From UBA8752 sp964223495 (GTDB lineage: Bacteria; Bacteroidota; Bacteroidia; Flavobacteriales_D; Sanyastnellaceae), in contig CAXQGL010000042.1 in the NCBI GenBank assembly GCA_964223495.1, positions 1 to 57,624 on the forward strand: a stretch of DNA of 57,624 bases, read 5' to 3'. Shown piece after piece: positions 1 to 8,398 of this stretch (position 1 is its first letter; the number at the start of each line of letters is the position of its first letter). The position numbers and the translations under genes were made by a program. Under the pieces are notes generated by a model. The model saw only the letters and a program-made list of their open reading frames with translations, was not told where the DNA came from and did not search any database.

Positions 1-375
1 AGCGGGGCCGCACACGTGAGGGCCCTCTCCAACCAGGGCAACCGCGCCCCGACCAATGATGTCTCCGACCGATGAGAATGCTGCCGACAGCTCGATGCGC
101 GCGCCTGCAGGAAGTTCGACCGTGCCGCCTTCGGAGATGGCCAGGCTCTCGGCCCGGGCCGTGTCTCCTTCCAGGAGAATGATGGAATGCCCGGATTGGA
201 TGGCCACGTCATTGGAATTGGATGGCACGCATTCGCAATCCCATGTGGATGCTTCCGTCCAGGCTCCGGATTGCACGGATGCCACCGGGTCTCCGGCAGC
301 CCAGGCACCATCCGCCGGTTGGGCGTACAGCGTGAACACGGAGAACATCATCAGAGAGAGTACGAGGGACTTCAT
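1..375 (-). CDS. Exported protein with G8-like repeat start, cut by window edge
   Basis: Only the first 125 codons are present; the gene runs off the left edge. It begins MKSLVLSLMMFSVFTLYAQ, a clear Sec signal peptide ending near residue 19. The mature part has a W-T-E-A-S-T-W-D stretch, a V-P-S-N-S-N-D-V motif and then an S-G-H-S-I-I-L-L strand. This is the pattern seen at the start of G8-like beta-helix modules in secreted Bacteroidota proteins, which are often large and carried by T9SS. The ATG at 375 is the only start giving a signal peptide. It lies 31 bases downstream of the stop of the next minus-strand gene. The C-terminus, and so any sorting domain, is not visible. Function is unknown; surface or secreted location is inferred from the signal peptide. 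Confidence 0.7.
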   Translation of the reverse strand, partial: MKSLVLSLMMFSVFTLYAQPADGAWAAGDPVASVQSGAWTEASTWDCECVPSNSNDVAIQSGHSIILLEGDTARAESLAISEGGTVELPAGARIELSAAFSSVGDIIGRGAVALVGEGPHVCGPA

Positions 376-406
376 GCGGCCCCTTACGCTCCTTGAGCGG
401 AAATGG

Positions 407-1330
407 TTACAGCAGGGACCAGCCCTTCAACATCAGCAAGGCCAACGATGACACCAGAAAAACGAATGGCGCCACTTTGGTCCATTTGAATCCCGGGGGC
501 ATGAGCCACGGCCAGGACCATGCCGCCATGAATGCGAGTGACATCGGAGCAGCTGTCATTGCGGAGGACCATCCATCATGCCCCGCAACCCAATGCACGG
601 CCTGTGCTGCGAAGACCAGTGCGATTCCAAGGATGCCCGCCCATTGGGTCCACTGCCTTGCATACCGCTGTTGTGCGGTCGCCGTGATCAGCGATTGCTG
701 GCGCACGAACCATCCGAATCCGGTAGGGACCAGGAGCCAGGCTGCTCCACTCGGCATCCCCGTGAAGCTTTGCTCCGTCCAAGTCCAGGTACTCGGCCAG
801 GTCCCGTGCCACAGCCAATACAATGCCACCAGCACCATGATCGGCGCAACAAATCCAATGGAAGCTGAGGCCCACTCCTCGCTCGTCGGTCGACGCACCA
901 GCACGGCAGCACACGACATCGCGACGACGAAACACCACATGTCCGGACAGACAATGAGTCCCGAGCTCCACCATGCGCCTGTCGAGAGCATGGTCCCGGG
1001 AGCCTGTTCCACGTCCCGCAATCCGAGCAGGGACTTCATCCCCATCAAGAAGAAGGGAAAGGACAACCAGCCTTCGTCCGGTGCCATCCCGAGCAATGGG
1101 GCTGCCATGAGTACCCATATCCATGACGGGATGCTGCCCGGTCGGGTGCGCATTCCAGAATCGGCGTGCATGCGGTGCATCAACCATGCGGAAAAGAGCA
1201 AGGCAAGGAATGCCGGCCACGAATCCCGGTCCACCGTACCCTGAATGACCGAAATGAGGAACAGGCCGCATCCCGTGAACGGAACGAACGCCCAAGCCAC
1301 GGGTTGATTCGAATTCAGAATGCGTTCCAT
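407..1330 (-). CDS. Polytopic membrane protein, DUF6427-like
   Basis: A 307-residue, very hydrophobic protein with about eight to ten predicted membrane spans, rich in Trp. It begins MERILNSNQPVAWAFVPF and ends in a hydrophobic helix. Length, N-terminal N-Q-P-V-A motif and position next to a DUF6341-like small protein and purD match the DUF6427 membrane protein of flavobacteria. That family assignment is from memory of gene order and weak sequence pattern, not from a search. No catalytic motif is visible. It is divergent from the small gene at 1370, with 39 bases between the two starts, so both promoters must lie in or overlap that gap. Function is unknown. Confidence 0.6.
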   Translation of the reverse strand: MERILNSNQPVAWAFVPFTGCGLFLISVIQGTVDRDSWPAFLALLFSAWLMHRMHADSGMRTRPGSIPSWIWVLMAAPLLGMAPDEGWLSFPFFLMGMKSLLGLRDVEQAPGTMLSTGAWWSSGLIVCPDMWCFVVAMSCAAVLVRRPTSEEWASASIGFVAPIMVLVALYWLWHGTWPSTWTWTEQSFTGMPSGAAWLLVPTGFGWFVRQQSLITATAQQRYARQWTQWAGILGIALVFAAQAVHWVAGHDGWSSAMTAAPMSLAFMAAWSWPWLMPPGFKWTKVAPFVFLVSSLALLMLKGWSLL

Positions 1331-1343
1331 GCCGAAAGGTGCC

Positions 1344-1351
1344 TATTTTCG
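1344..1351 (+). promoter_or_regulatory. Candidate -7 promoter element (TATTTTCG)
   Basis: TATTTTCG matches the TAnnTTYG pattern found before many starts in this window (Bacteroidota -7 consensus TAnnTTTG). It sits 18 bases before the ATG at 1370. No convincing -33 TTG is seen. Confidence 0.4.
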
Positions 1352-1369
1352 CGGCAGCAAACCGACCCC

Positions 1370-1558
1370 ATGAACCTCCAGGACCTCATCACCCCCGTTG
1401 GCAAGTTCGTCGAATGGACCTTCGAGACCGTTTTGGTGCCGTTGAGTGACCCCTTCAACCTCGGTGTCATCGTGCTCGGTTTCGTCGGCATTGGCCTTTG
1501 GTTGCGCAAGCAGCGCAAATTCTCAGAGGAAGCCCGCCAGAACGGCGGCATCATCTGA
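1370..1558 (+). CDS. Small single-span membrane protein, DUF6341-like
   Basis: A 62-residue protein, MNLQDLITPVGKFVEWTFE at the start, one membrane helix around residues 30-47, then a basic stretch with W-L-R-K-Q-R-K-F and a polar tail. Flavobacterial DUF6341 proteins share this plan: an amphipathic N-terminus, a single span followed by a short K/R patch, and a neighbourhood with purD and DUF6427. The ATG at 1370 is preferred because upstream in-frame sequence is low-quality and overlaps the divergent neighbour. The gene is convergent with purD; the stops are 19 bases apart with no obvious terminator. Function is unknown. Confidence 0.6.
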   Translation: MNLQDLITPVGKFVEWTFETVLVPLSDPFNLGVIVLGFVGIGLWLRKQRKFSEEARQNGGII

Positions 1559-1577
1559 ACCGCCCCCGGCAGTTCCT

Positions 1578-2852
1578 TCATTCCACCGATCCAATGTCCG
1601 ACCGGTGGGACTTTCCTTCGAATTGGACCGCATCCGCCAGGGCGTAGGCCTTTTCCGCCGCCTTGTTGACATCGGGGCCCATCCCAACACACGCCAACAC
1701 CCTTCCTCCAGCCGTGACCACCTGGTCACCCTCCACGGTGGTCCCGGCGTGAACGAGGTGCTGGCCTTCCTCGTTGGTTCCCGGCAGGTCTATGGGCCTT
1801 CCCTTCTCATAGCTGCCGGGATAACCATCGCTCGCGAGAATGACGGCAGCAGCAGCCTTTGGGGAAAGGGCCACGTCGATTTCTGACAGCAATCCATTTG
1901 CCAAACCGTCCATGACATGGAGCAGGTCGGTATCCAACAAGGGCAGCACAATTTGCGTTTCAGGGTCTCCCAGACGACAGTTGTATTCGATGACGTAGGG
2001 GTCGCCCTGAACCTTCATCAGTCCGAAGAACAGGAATCCACAGTAGGGAATGCCATCCCGCTGCAATCCACGTATGGTCGGAATCACCACCTGATTCTTG
2101 ACCTTCTCCATGAACTCCGGAGTCACATGCGGCACCGGACTGATGGCCCCCATGCCACCCGTATTGGGCCCGGTATTGCCATCCCCTATCCGCTTGTAAT
2201 CCATCGCAGGAGAGAGCAACCGCCAAGCATGCCCGTCGGTGACCGCGAACATGGACACCTCCACACCCTTCAGGAATTCCTCGATGACCACCTCCTTTCC
2301 TGCCCCACCGAAAGCCTTGCCCTTGATCATGTCACGCACCGCGGACTCCGCCTCGGCCAGGTTTTCGGTCACGATGACGCCCTTGCCCGCTGCAAGGCCA
2401 CTGGCCTTGACCACATAAGGTGGCTTCATTTTCTTGAGGAACGCCAGCGCGTCCCGCACTTCACCTTTGCCGAAGCATCCGTATTTGGCCGAGGGGATGC
2501 GGTGCCGGTGCATGAATTCCTTGGCGAACTTCTTGCTTCCCTCCAATGCCGCGCCCGCCTTCTTGGGACCGATCACGGCCACATGTCCGAGCCTGTCATC
2601 TGCAGCGAAGTGGTCCGCGATCCCTGCGACGAGCGGTGCCTCCGGTCCAACCACCACCATGTCGATGCGTTCGGCCAGAACGAATTCCGCGACGGCAGCG
2701 AAATCCATGGGGTCGAGGGGTACGTTGGTACCCAAAGATGCCGTTCCCGCATTGCCCGGGCCGAAGAAAGCCGCATCCAGCAAGGAGCTGCCTGATATTT
2801 TCAATCCGATGGCGTGTTCCCGACCACCGGATCCAAGTATGAGTACGCGCAT
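1578..2852 (-). CDS. purD: Phosphoribosylamine-glycine ligase
   Basis: A 424-residue GAR synthetase that joins glycine to 5-phosphoribosylamine in the second step of purine synthesis, using ATP, in the cytoplasm. It starts MRVLILGSGGREHAIGLKI, the hallmark PurD N-terminus. The ATP-grasp core is complete: P-Y-V-V-K-A-S-G-L-A-A-G-K-G-V near residue 146, N-T-G-G-M-G-A near 231 and E-Y-N-C-R-L-G-D-P-E-T-Q around 288. Length is normal for the family. It is transcribed away from the fused glycosyltransferase at 2950; a TAGTTTTG promoter motif lies 7 bases before its ATG. Confidence 0.97.
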   Translation of the reverse strand: MRVLILGSGGREHAIGLKISGSSLLDAAFFGPGNAGTASLGTNVPLDPMDFAAVAEFVLAERIDMVVVGPEAPLVAGIADHFAADDRLGHVAVIGPKKAGAALEGSKKFAKEFMHRHRIPSAKYGCFGKGEVRDALAFLKKMKPPYVVKASGLAAGKGVIVTENLAEAESAVRDMIKGKAFGGAGKEVVIEEFLKGVEVSMFAVTDGHAWRLLSPAMDYKRIGDGNTGPNTGGMGAISPVPHVTPEFMEKVKNQVVIPTIRGLQRDGIPYCGFLFFGLMKVQGDPYVIEYNCRLGDPETQIVLPLLDTDLLHVMDGLANGLLSEIDVALSPKAAAAVILASDGYPGSYEKGRPIDLPGTNEEGQHLVHAGTTVEGDQVVTAGGRVLACVGMGPDVNKAAEKAYALADAVQFEGKSHRSDIGSVE

Positions 2853-2859
2853 GGCACCT

Positions 2860-2867
2860 CAAAACTA
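2860..2867 (-). promoter_or_regulatory. Candidate -7 promoter element of purD (TAGTTTTG)
   Basis: Read on the minus strand this is TAGTTTTG, a perfect match to TAnnTTTG, 7 bases before the purD ATG. Its TA overlaps the TA of a plus-strand motif at 2866-2873, so the two divergent promoters would share DNA. Confidence 0.55.
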
Positions 2868-2873
2868 CCTTCG
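2866..2873 (+). promoter_or_regulatory. Candidate -7 promoter element of the GT2-GT9 gene (TACCTTCG)
   Basis: TACCTTCG on the plus strand, matching the TAnnTTCG form used repeatedly in this window. It is 76 bases before the ATG at 2950 and overlaps the purD motif by two bases. Confidence 0.45.
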
Positions 2874-2949
2874 CCCCGGCCCGGGCTGAGTCATTGTTTT
2901 CAACAGCTTGCGACAAGTGCTCACCAAAGTGCCCATACAGGATCACCCG

Positions 2950-4758
2950 ATGGTGGAAGACCCCACAGACGACAATCGGCCCCCCGCAATGCAGGACGCG
3001 CCCTCCCTGAGTGTGGTGGTCATCACGCGCAATGAGGCGGACAACCTGCCAAGGCTGTTGAAATCGGTGGCCCACCTTGCCGATGAGGTCGTGGTCTTCG
3101 ATTCTGGCAGCACCGATGGGACACCCGCATTGGCCGCTGCTTCCGGAGCGCGGGTCGTGGACTGTCCATGGGAAGGGTGGTCCACCACAAAGAACAAGGC
3201 CAATTCCGAAGCGACCGGAGACTGGATTCTGAGTCTGGATGCGGATGAGGCACCGGATGCCACGGCCCGACAAGCCATACGCGACCACATCGCGGTGGGC
3301 CCACGCACTGCGAATGGTGCCTGGAGGGCCGGTGAGGTCAACCGAATCACCAACTACTGCGGACAGTGGGTCCGTCACAGCGGTTGGTACCCCGATCGCA
3401 AGGTGAGGCTATGGCCATCCGGTGCTGCGGAATGGCAGGGTGCCATCCATGAGGTCCCCCATTTCGATGCCCCGGTGGTGGTGAGCCGCCTGGCCGGTTC
3501 CGTTGAACATTTCAGCTATCCGAGCAGGGCCTCACACCTCGACCAGATCGAGAAATTCGGCAGGGTTTGGGCCGAGGACCGTCACGCGCAGGGTTACCGT
3601 GCACCCTTGATGTTGGTCTGGCTCAAGGTCATGGCACAGTGGCTCAAAACCTACATCCTCCGCCAAGGATGGCGGGATGGTCGGGCAGGATGGGACATTG
3701 CGAGGCTCAGCGCGTGGGCAACCTGGCGCAAGCATGCCCGGTTGCGGGCACTCCATGAGGGTGAGGCAGCCCCGCCGCGGCGCATCCTCGTGTGCAGAAC
3801 CGATGCCCTGGGCGACCTGGTGTTGAGCCTGCCCATTGCCACTGCGCTGAAACGCCATTTTCCCAATGCCAAAATCGACCTTCTGGTGCGGCCCTATGCG
3901 TCATCCGTCGCCAAAGCCGCAACCGAAGTCGACGAGGTGGTGGAGTGGACGGAAGCGTGCGCGATGGATCCTTCCGGAACAGGGTCCGCAGTGATCGGTG
4001 AAGGGCAATACGATGCCGCGGTCCTCGCTTTTCCGGATGCCTCGGTCATCAAAGCTTGTGCCGATGCCGGGATTTCGATGCGAATTGGAACGGGCCGTCG
4101 GTGGCACACCTGGCACCGGCTGACCCACCGCAATTGGGATGGCCGAAAGGACTCGGGAGGCCACGAGGCATGGCATGGCCTCCGGCTCCTCCTTCCGCTC
4201 GGCATCGAGGCGAGCACGGGATTCGAGGACACATATCTCCAACCGCCCGCAGCGGATGCTCATGTCCAGTCTGCCTTCGATGCCTGCGGGTCACCCCCCA
4301 TATTGCTGCACCCTGGCTCCCATGGCAGCGCGGACAATTGGTCTCCAGACCGATTTGCCCAGCTTGCCGAACAATTGCACCTCCGAGGATTTTCCGTAGG
4401 GTTCACCGGAACTGAAAATGAAGGGCGGACCTTCGCTTCGCACATGCCTTCATCCTTGGGCGTGCACGACTGGTTTGGTCGGTTCGATCTGAATCAGCTG
4501 TTGGCCCTGCAATCGCGCTCCCTTGCGGTGGTGGCATCCAGCACCGGTCCGCTGCACACGGCCACTGCCATGGGGCGCCCGGGCATCGGGCTGTACGGCA
4601 CGACCCCGCCCGAATGGGCCGCTCGGTGGCGTCCAATCGGTCCGCACGTGCGCGTGGTGTCTACGGAGCACCGCGACGAAAATGGGGGGCTGGACATTCC
4701 CGTCGAACAGGTCCTGGACGCCGTCCTTGAAATGGTCAGGACTTCCGAACGTGGATGA
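2950..4758 (+). CDS. Fused glycosyltransferase: GT2 (WaaE/KdtX-like) plus GT9 (heptosyltransferase-like)
   Basis: A 602-residue two-domain protein from the ATG at 2950; the ATG at 2989 is also possible. Residues about 20-265 are a GT2 A-fold domain: S-V-V-V-I-T-R-N-E-A, V-V-F-D-S-G-S-T-D-G-T and L-S-L-D-A-D-E for sugar-nucleotide and metal binding, then Y-P-D-R-K-V-R-L-W and an amphipathic C-terminal segment as in WaaE/KdtX enzymes. Residues about 277-595 are a GT9 GT-B domain: R-R-I-L-V-C-R-T-D-A-L-G-D at its start, I-L-L-H-P-G-S, and S-S-T-G-P-L-H-T-A-T-A-M-G near the end. Both halves look complete and in one frame. These activities are usually separate genes in LPS core synthesis. The acceptor is unknown; an envelope glycan is inferred. 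Its 3' end overlaps the convergent O-antigen-ligase-like gene by 23 bases. Confidence 0.85.
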   Translation: MVEDPTDDNRPPAMQDAPSLSVVVITRNEADNLPRLLKSVAHLADEVVVFDSGSTDGTPALAAASGARVVDCPWEGWSTTKNKANSEATGDWILSLDADEAPDATARQAIRDHIAVGPRTANGAWRAGEVNRITNYCGQWVRHSGWYPDRKVRLWPSGAAEWQGAIHEVPHFDAPVVVSRLAGSVEHFSYPSRASHLDQIEKFGRVWAEDRHAQGYRAPLMLVWLKVMAQWLKTYILRQGWRDGRAGWDIARLSAWATWRKHARLRALHEGEAAPPRRILVCRTDALGDLVLSLPIATALKRHFPNAKIDLLVRPYASSVAKAATEVDEVVEWTEACAMDPSGTGSAVIGEGQYDAAVLAFPDASVIKACADAGISMRIGTGRRWHTWHRLTHRNWDGRKDSGGHEAWHGLRLLLPLGIEASTGFEDTYLQPPAADAHVQSAFDACGSPPILLHPGSHGSADNWSPDRFAQLAEQLHLRGFSVGFTGTENEGRTFASHMPSSLGVHDWFGRFDLNQLLALQSRSLAVVASSTGPLHTATAMGRPGIGLYGTTPPEWAARWRPIGPHVRVVSTEHRDENGGLDIPVEQVLDAVLEMVRTSERG

Positions 4759-6283
4759 AGGCCCCCAAGGCGAGGGCGACAAAGGCCAGTGTCACTCCTG
4801 CCTGGGTCTCCAATGTGTCCTCGGCCAGACAACTCAATGCGATGAGGAGGATTCCCGGACGGGCAGGTGGATGCGCCCACATGGCCAGCAGGATCCACAG
4901 AAACAGACCCACCCCGACGAAACCCAAGCCGAGCAGCAGCGTCACGTATTGAAAATGCGGCCTCTTTCTGCCTTCGGCCGGCCAATCCGGCAGCTGTTCC
5001 GCGTAGGCCTTGTCCATGACCGCTTCCACCTGACCCGAGCCACATCCGACCACCCATCGGTCGGGCGGCAGTGACAACCAGGCAGAAAACCCAATGCGTG
5101 CGTAGACCGACCTGGCCAATATGCTCGCGTCCGGCGACCGGCGACCGTCCCACCATTCGCCCCAATTGAATTTGAAGCGGTTCCATCGCTTTTCCCAGCC
5201 ACTGCCCTTCAATTCGACCACGGAAGGAATCCCGCGCTCGATGGCAGCCACTTCCTCATCGTTCAGCGCAGCGACGCCGTCTTTGTCCTTGTTCAGGTCC
5301 TTGGAAGTGAGAAACCGGACCAGCGCCCCTTGGATCTCGGGCATCGGGATGTAGCTCCGCCGACTCCACCCCGCCTGCAGTTCGCCCCACGAGATGCAGG
5401 TCCAGATATAGTTTCCGTTTTCGGTCACGCTCCGATCGAGTTTGTGCATGTACGGCGCTCCCTCCTTTGTCTGCTCAGGAAGTCCTGCAGGGTCAGGCAC
5501 TGATGTGGGCAAGGCCCAGGCCACGAGCATGACAAAGGGGAGACTCAAGAGGACGATGGAGAATGCCGTCCTGCGGATCCGCCTCGATTCCGGCCAGTTC
5601 CGCTCTCCGATGGGACTTCCGGCATTGTTGGCCACACCCGACCACCACCAGGGAATCAGCACGATGCCCACCATGAGCCCTGACAAGCCCTGAATCCAGG
5701 ACCACGCCGTCACGGCACCGATCAGACAGAACAGGGACCACCGACGGTTGAGCATGTTGGCCACCCAAGGAAGCAACAGCGCCCACCAGAGGCCGAACCG
5801 AATGTGGGAGATGAACCTGGACGCTTGCCTTCCACCGAGCATCCCACCATCCAGAATATCCCTGACCACCAGAGCAATGGTGGCGGCAAAGGCCGAAGCC
5901 ACGGCGAGTTTCAACACCGTATCCAGGTCCTTGCGCGGCATCCCGTCCTTGTCCCGGGACATGGCCAGCATCGCAAGTCCCCCCGCTGCCAAGGGCAATT
6001 TGACCCTGACGTCGTGGAGGCACTCAGCAATGCTGCCTCCCCAGAGGCCTGATACACCCGACCACGCGACCAACAACATAAGACCGAGTCCAGCAGCGCT
6101 CAGTGCTTTGTCCCGTGTATCCGGCTTCTTGTCGATACTCCCAATCGTGAGGAGTTTGAGCAGTGCGGTCAAGCCGAGCAGACCTGTCGCCACACTCATG
6201 AACGCATTGGACCAGGGAAAGGCGAGCACCACGGCGCCCCATCCCCAGATCCATGGCAGAACAGGTAGGCGGCGGTGGCTCAT
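4736..6283 (-). CDS. O-antigen ligase / Wzy-like polytopic membrane protein
   Basis: A 515-residue protein with about ten to twelve membrane spans and one large soluble loop of roughly 170 residues between the sixth or seventh span and the last helices. The loop ends with a P-H-F-Q-Y-V-T-L-L-L-G-L-G-F segment, the counterpart of the P-H-N-Q-Y-L motif of Wzy_C/WaaL proteins. This supports a role in ligating or polymerising envelope polysaccharide in the inner membrane. The ATG at 6283 is chosen because it overlaps the stop of the S41 protease gene as ATGA, indicating translational coupling. The 3' end overlaps the convergent GT2-GT9 gene, which could supply core sugars for the same pathway (inference). 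Confidence 0.75.
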   Translation of the reverse strand: MSHRRLPVLPWIWGWGAVVLAFPWSNAFMSVATGLLGLTALLKLLTIGSIDKKPDTRDKALSAAGLGLMLLVAWSGVSGLWGGSIAECLHDVRVKLPLAAGGLAMLAMSRDKDGMPRKDLDTVLKLAVASAFAATIALVVRDILDGGMLGGRQASRFISHIRFGLWWALLLPWVANMLNRRWSLFCLIGAVTAWSWIQGLSGLMVGIVLIPWWWSGVANNAGSPIGERNWPESRRIRRTAFSIVLLSLPFVMLVAWALPTSVPDPAGLPEQTKEGAPYMHKLDRSVTENGNYIWTCISWGELQAGWSRRSYIPMPEIQGALVRFLTSKDLNKDKDGVAALNDEEVAAIERGIPSVVELKGSGWEKRWNRFKFNWGEWWDGRRSPDASILARSVYARIGFSAWLSLPPDRWVVGCGSGQVEAVMDKAYAEQLPDWPAEGRKRPHFQYVTLLLGLGFVGVGLFLWILLAMWAHPPARPGILLIALSCLAEDTLETQAGVTLAFVALALGAFIHVRKS

Positions 6284-7986
6284 TCGCGGGTTGGATCCTC
6301 CCCGGCACCGGTCGTTCCGGACCATCCGATGACTTCAGCCATCTCGGCACCGAACACATCGAGGGCACGGCTGACGGTCGGATCCCGCGTCAAACTGCGT
6401 TCGACCATACCGGCAGCATAATGGAATCGCAACACCACCTCTTCCTCGAGGGTTTGTCGGACCTCATCCTCGAACAGCCCGAGGTCGCGGTCCAGATTGG
6501 GCTCAAGCGCACGGTCCAATTGTTGCATCGCCTCGCCAGCCACCCCATCGTATTGCTCCATCCTCACGACTTCCCTGAGGTCTTCAAGCGCCGCCATGCT
6601 CTCCGTGGTGTAGTCGAACCCCGCTTCCTCCAGGAAGGGGATGAAACCCCTCCAGTCCGACTCCGTCATGCGGTAGGAGACGGGGTCGGGAACGTCCGTA
6701 CTGTCCAGGGCCGAAGCCACCCTGGTGGCATAGTGGAACACCTCGTACTCATCGAGCAGGCGTTGGAGCAAGGTGGACATGTACGGCGTCTCCACCTCGA
6801 TGTCGGGCTGGATCCCACGACCTTCAATGACCGGTCGTCCCCCCGTGGTGCGGAACGTCCGCAACAATGTATCGGAGACGGCCTTGGCCTTGCCCTGTGC
6901 ATCCCGTTCACCACCGTAATCCAGACGTTGGATGCAGCGCCCGCTTGCCGTGTAGTACTTGGCCACGGTCACCTTGAGCCGGGTGTTGAATGCCATGTCC
7001 TTTGTCTGTTGGACCAAACCCTTGCCGAAACTCTCCATGCCGACGATCACCGCCCGGTCGAGGTCCTGCAACGTGCCGCTCACGATCTCCGAGGCGCTCG
7101 CGGATTGTCCATCGATGAGGACGACCAGCGGCATGTCCTCCGCCGTTGGACGCCCCAAGGCGAGATAGGATTTGTTCCATTGATCACTCTTTCCGCGGGT
7201 GGAAACGATTTCCGTTCCCTTGGGCACGAAGAGGTTGACGATGCTGACACTCTCCTTGAGCAGGCCGCCCCCGTTGCCGCGCAGGTCGAGCACCAATTGC
7301 TTCATGCCCGCGGAATCCCGCAGGGACATCAGCGCTTTCCGCACCTCTCCCGCCGAACCTCGCGTGAATTTGGACAGGTAGATGTATCCTGTGGTGTCGT
7401 CGAGCATGCCGGAGTAGGTCACTGCCGGCACACGCACCTTGGCCCGGTCCACCGTCAGGTCCAGAACACCACCGCCATAAGGCCGATCGATCCGAACCTC
7501 GACCTGACTTCCCGATTCACCCTTGAGCCATTCTCCCACATCCTCGTCGGCCTCGCCATCGATTGACTTCCCGTCCACCGACAACAGAATGTCACCAGGA
7601 CGGATTCCAGCCTCTTGCGCCGGATAACCCTCATAGACCTCGATCACGGTGGTCCTGCCATTGATGGGCTGCACCAAGGCTCCAATGCCCCCGTATTCCC
7701 CCGTATTCATGAATCGGAGATCCTCGATGCGCGATTCCGGGTAGTAGATGGTGTAAGGATCGAGCTCGTCCAACATGGCATCGATCGCCACACTCATCAA
7801 GGTCCCCGGTTCCGGTTCCTCCACATAGAACTCATGGACGCCCTTGAAGACCGACGTCAGGATCTCGAGGTGTTTGGTCACCTCGAAATAGGTTCCGGAT
7901 GGCCGCACCGCATAGATGCTGATGCACGCCGTGATGGCGACCAACAAGGTGGACACGGCCAGCGGTCGGGATCGGTTGTGCTTCAT
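6280..7986 (-). CDS. S41-family C-terminal processing peptidase with PDZ domain
   Basis: A 568-residue periplasmic protease. An N-terminal uncleaved or cleavable signal helix covers residues about 8-26. A PDZ domain follows at about 95-185, with Y-P-A-Q-E-A-G-I-R-P-G-D-I-L. The S41 core has L-D-L-R-G-N-G-G-G, the nucleophile motif D-G-Q-S-A-S-A-S-E around residue 297 and the catalytic Lys in E-S-F-G-K-G-L-V-Q near 322. This is the CtpA/Prc Ser-Lys dyad. A helical C-terminal extension of about 200 residues follows. The gene starts with an ATGA overlap to rnpA and ends in ATGA with the ligase-like gene. Proximity to rnpA is typical for Bacteroidota. Confidence 0.92.
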   Translation of the reverse strand: MKHNRSRPLAVSTLLVAITACISIYAVRPSGTYFEVTKHLEILTSVFKGVHEFYVEEPEPGTLMSVAIDAMLDELDPYTIYYPESRIEDLRFMNTGEYGGIGALVQPINGRTTVIEVYEGYPAQEAGIRPGDILLSVDGKSIDGEADEDVGEWLKGESGSQVEVRIDRPYGGGVLDLTVDRAKVRVPAVTYSGMLDDTTGYIYLSKFTRGSAGEVRKALMSLRDSAGMKQLVLDLRGNGGGLLKESVSIVNLFVPKGTEIVSTRGKSDQWNKSYLALGRPTAEDMPLVVLIDGQSASASEIVSGTLQDLDRAVIVGMESFGKGLVQQTKDMAFNTRLKVTVAKYYTASGRCIQRLDYGGERDAQGKAKAVSDTLLRTFRTTGGRPVIEGRGIQPDIEVETPYMSTLLQRLLDEYEVFHYATRVASALDSTDVPDPVSYRMTESDWRGFIPFLEEAGFDYTTESMAALEDLREVVRMEQYDGVAGEAMQQLDRALEPNLDRDLGLFEDEVRQTLEEEVVLRFHYAAGMVERSLTRDPTVSRALDVFGAEMAEVIGWSGTTGAGEDPTRE

Positions 7987-8324
7987 GGGGTTTCTGCGGA
8001 TGTGGCTTGGGCCATGCGGTTCAACAACTTGACCATGCCGCGGTCCACTTCCTCAGCGGTCGGCAGGGCCTTCCCCACAAAGATGAGCACCACGGCGCAT
8101 TGGTGTCCCCACCCTATGTTCGACTCGAAATCGCCACGGTGATGTCGCCAGGATTCCCTCATGAGCCGCTTGATCCTGTTGCGGTCAACAGCCCGTCGGA
8201 AACGGCGTTTGCTTACCGTGAAGGCAGCCCTCGTCGGTGCCGGACCATCGGGCGACACCTCCGCAAAACGCACAATGAGGGGAAAGGCTTTGGCAGAATG
8301 GCCCTCGGCGAAAATGCGGTCCAT
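7983..8324 (-). CDS. rnpA: Ribonuclease P protein component
   Basis: The protein subunit of RNase P, which binds the P RNA and matures tRNA 5' ends. The diagnostic R-N-R-I-K-R-L-M-R-E motif lies around residues 53-62 of this form, and T-V-S-K-R-R-F-R-R-A-V-D precedes it. The ATG at 8324 gives 113 residues but probably truncates the N-terminus. In-frame codons upstream encode a segment ending R-S-L-K-R-K-V-V that aligns with the usual R-L-x-S-K-K-x-I-D-x-L-F start of RnpA. No ATG, GTG or TTG exists there; CTG codons at 8375 and 8402 are candidates, the latter overlapping the hemD stop as CTGA. The 3' end overlaps the S41 gene by 4 bases. Confidence 0.9.
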   Translation of the reverse strand: MDRIFAEGHSAKAFPLIVRFAEVSPDGPAPTRAAFTVSKRRFRRAVDRNRIKRLMRESWRHHRGDFESNIGWGHQCAVVLIFVGKALPTAEEVDRGMVKLLNRMAQATSAETP

Positions 8325-8398
8325 GACGACCTTCCGCTTGAGGCTGCGGTCCCGGCCCTGTTTCAGGTCCGGCAGATGGGGATTGGAACCACGTGCAG

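Noticed and set aside
1917..2795. A 292-codon plus-strand open frame opposite purD
   Set aside because: Antisense shadow; purD is unambiguous.
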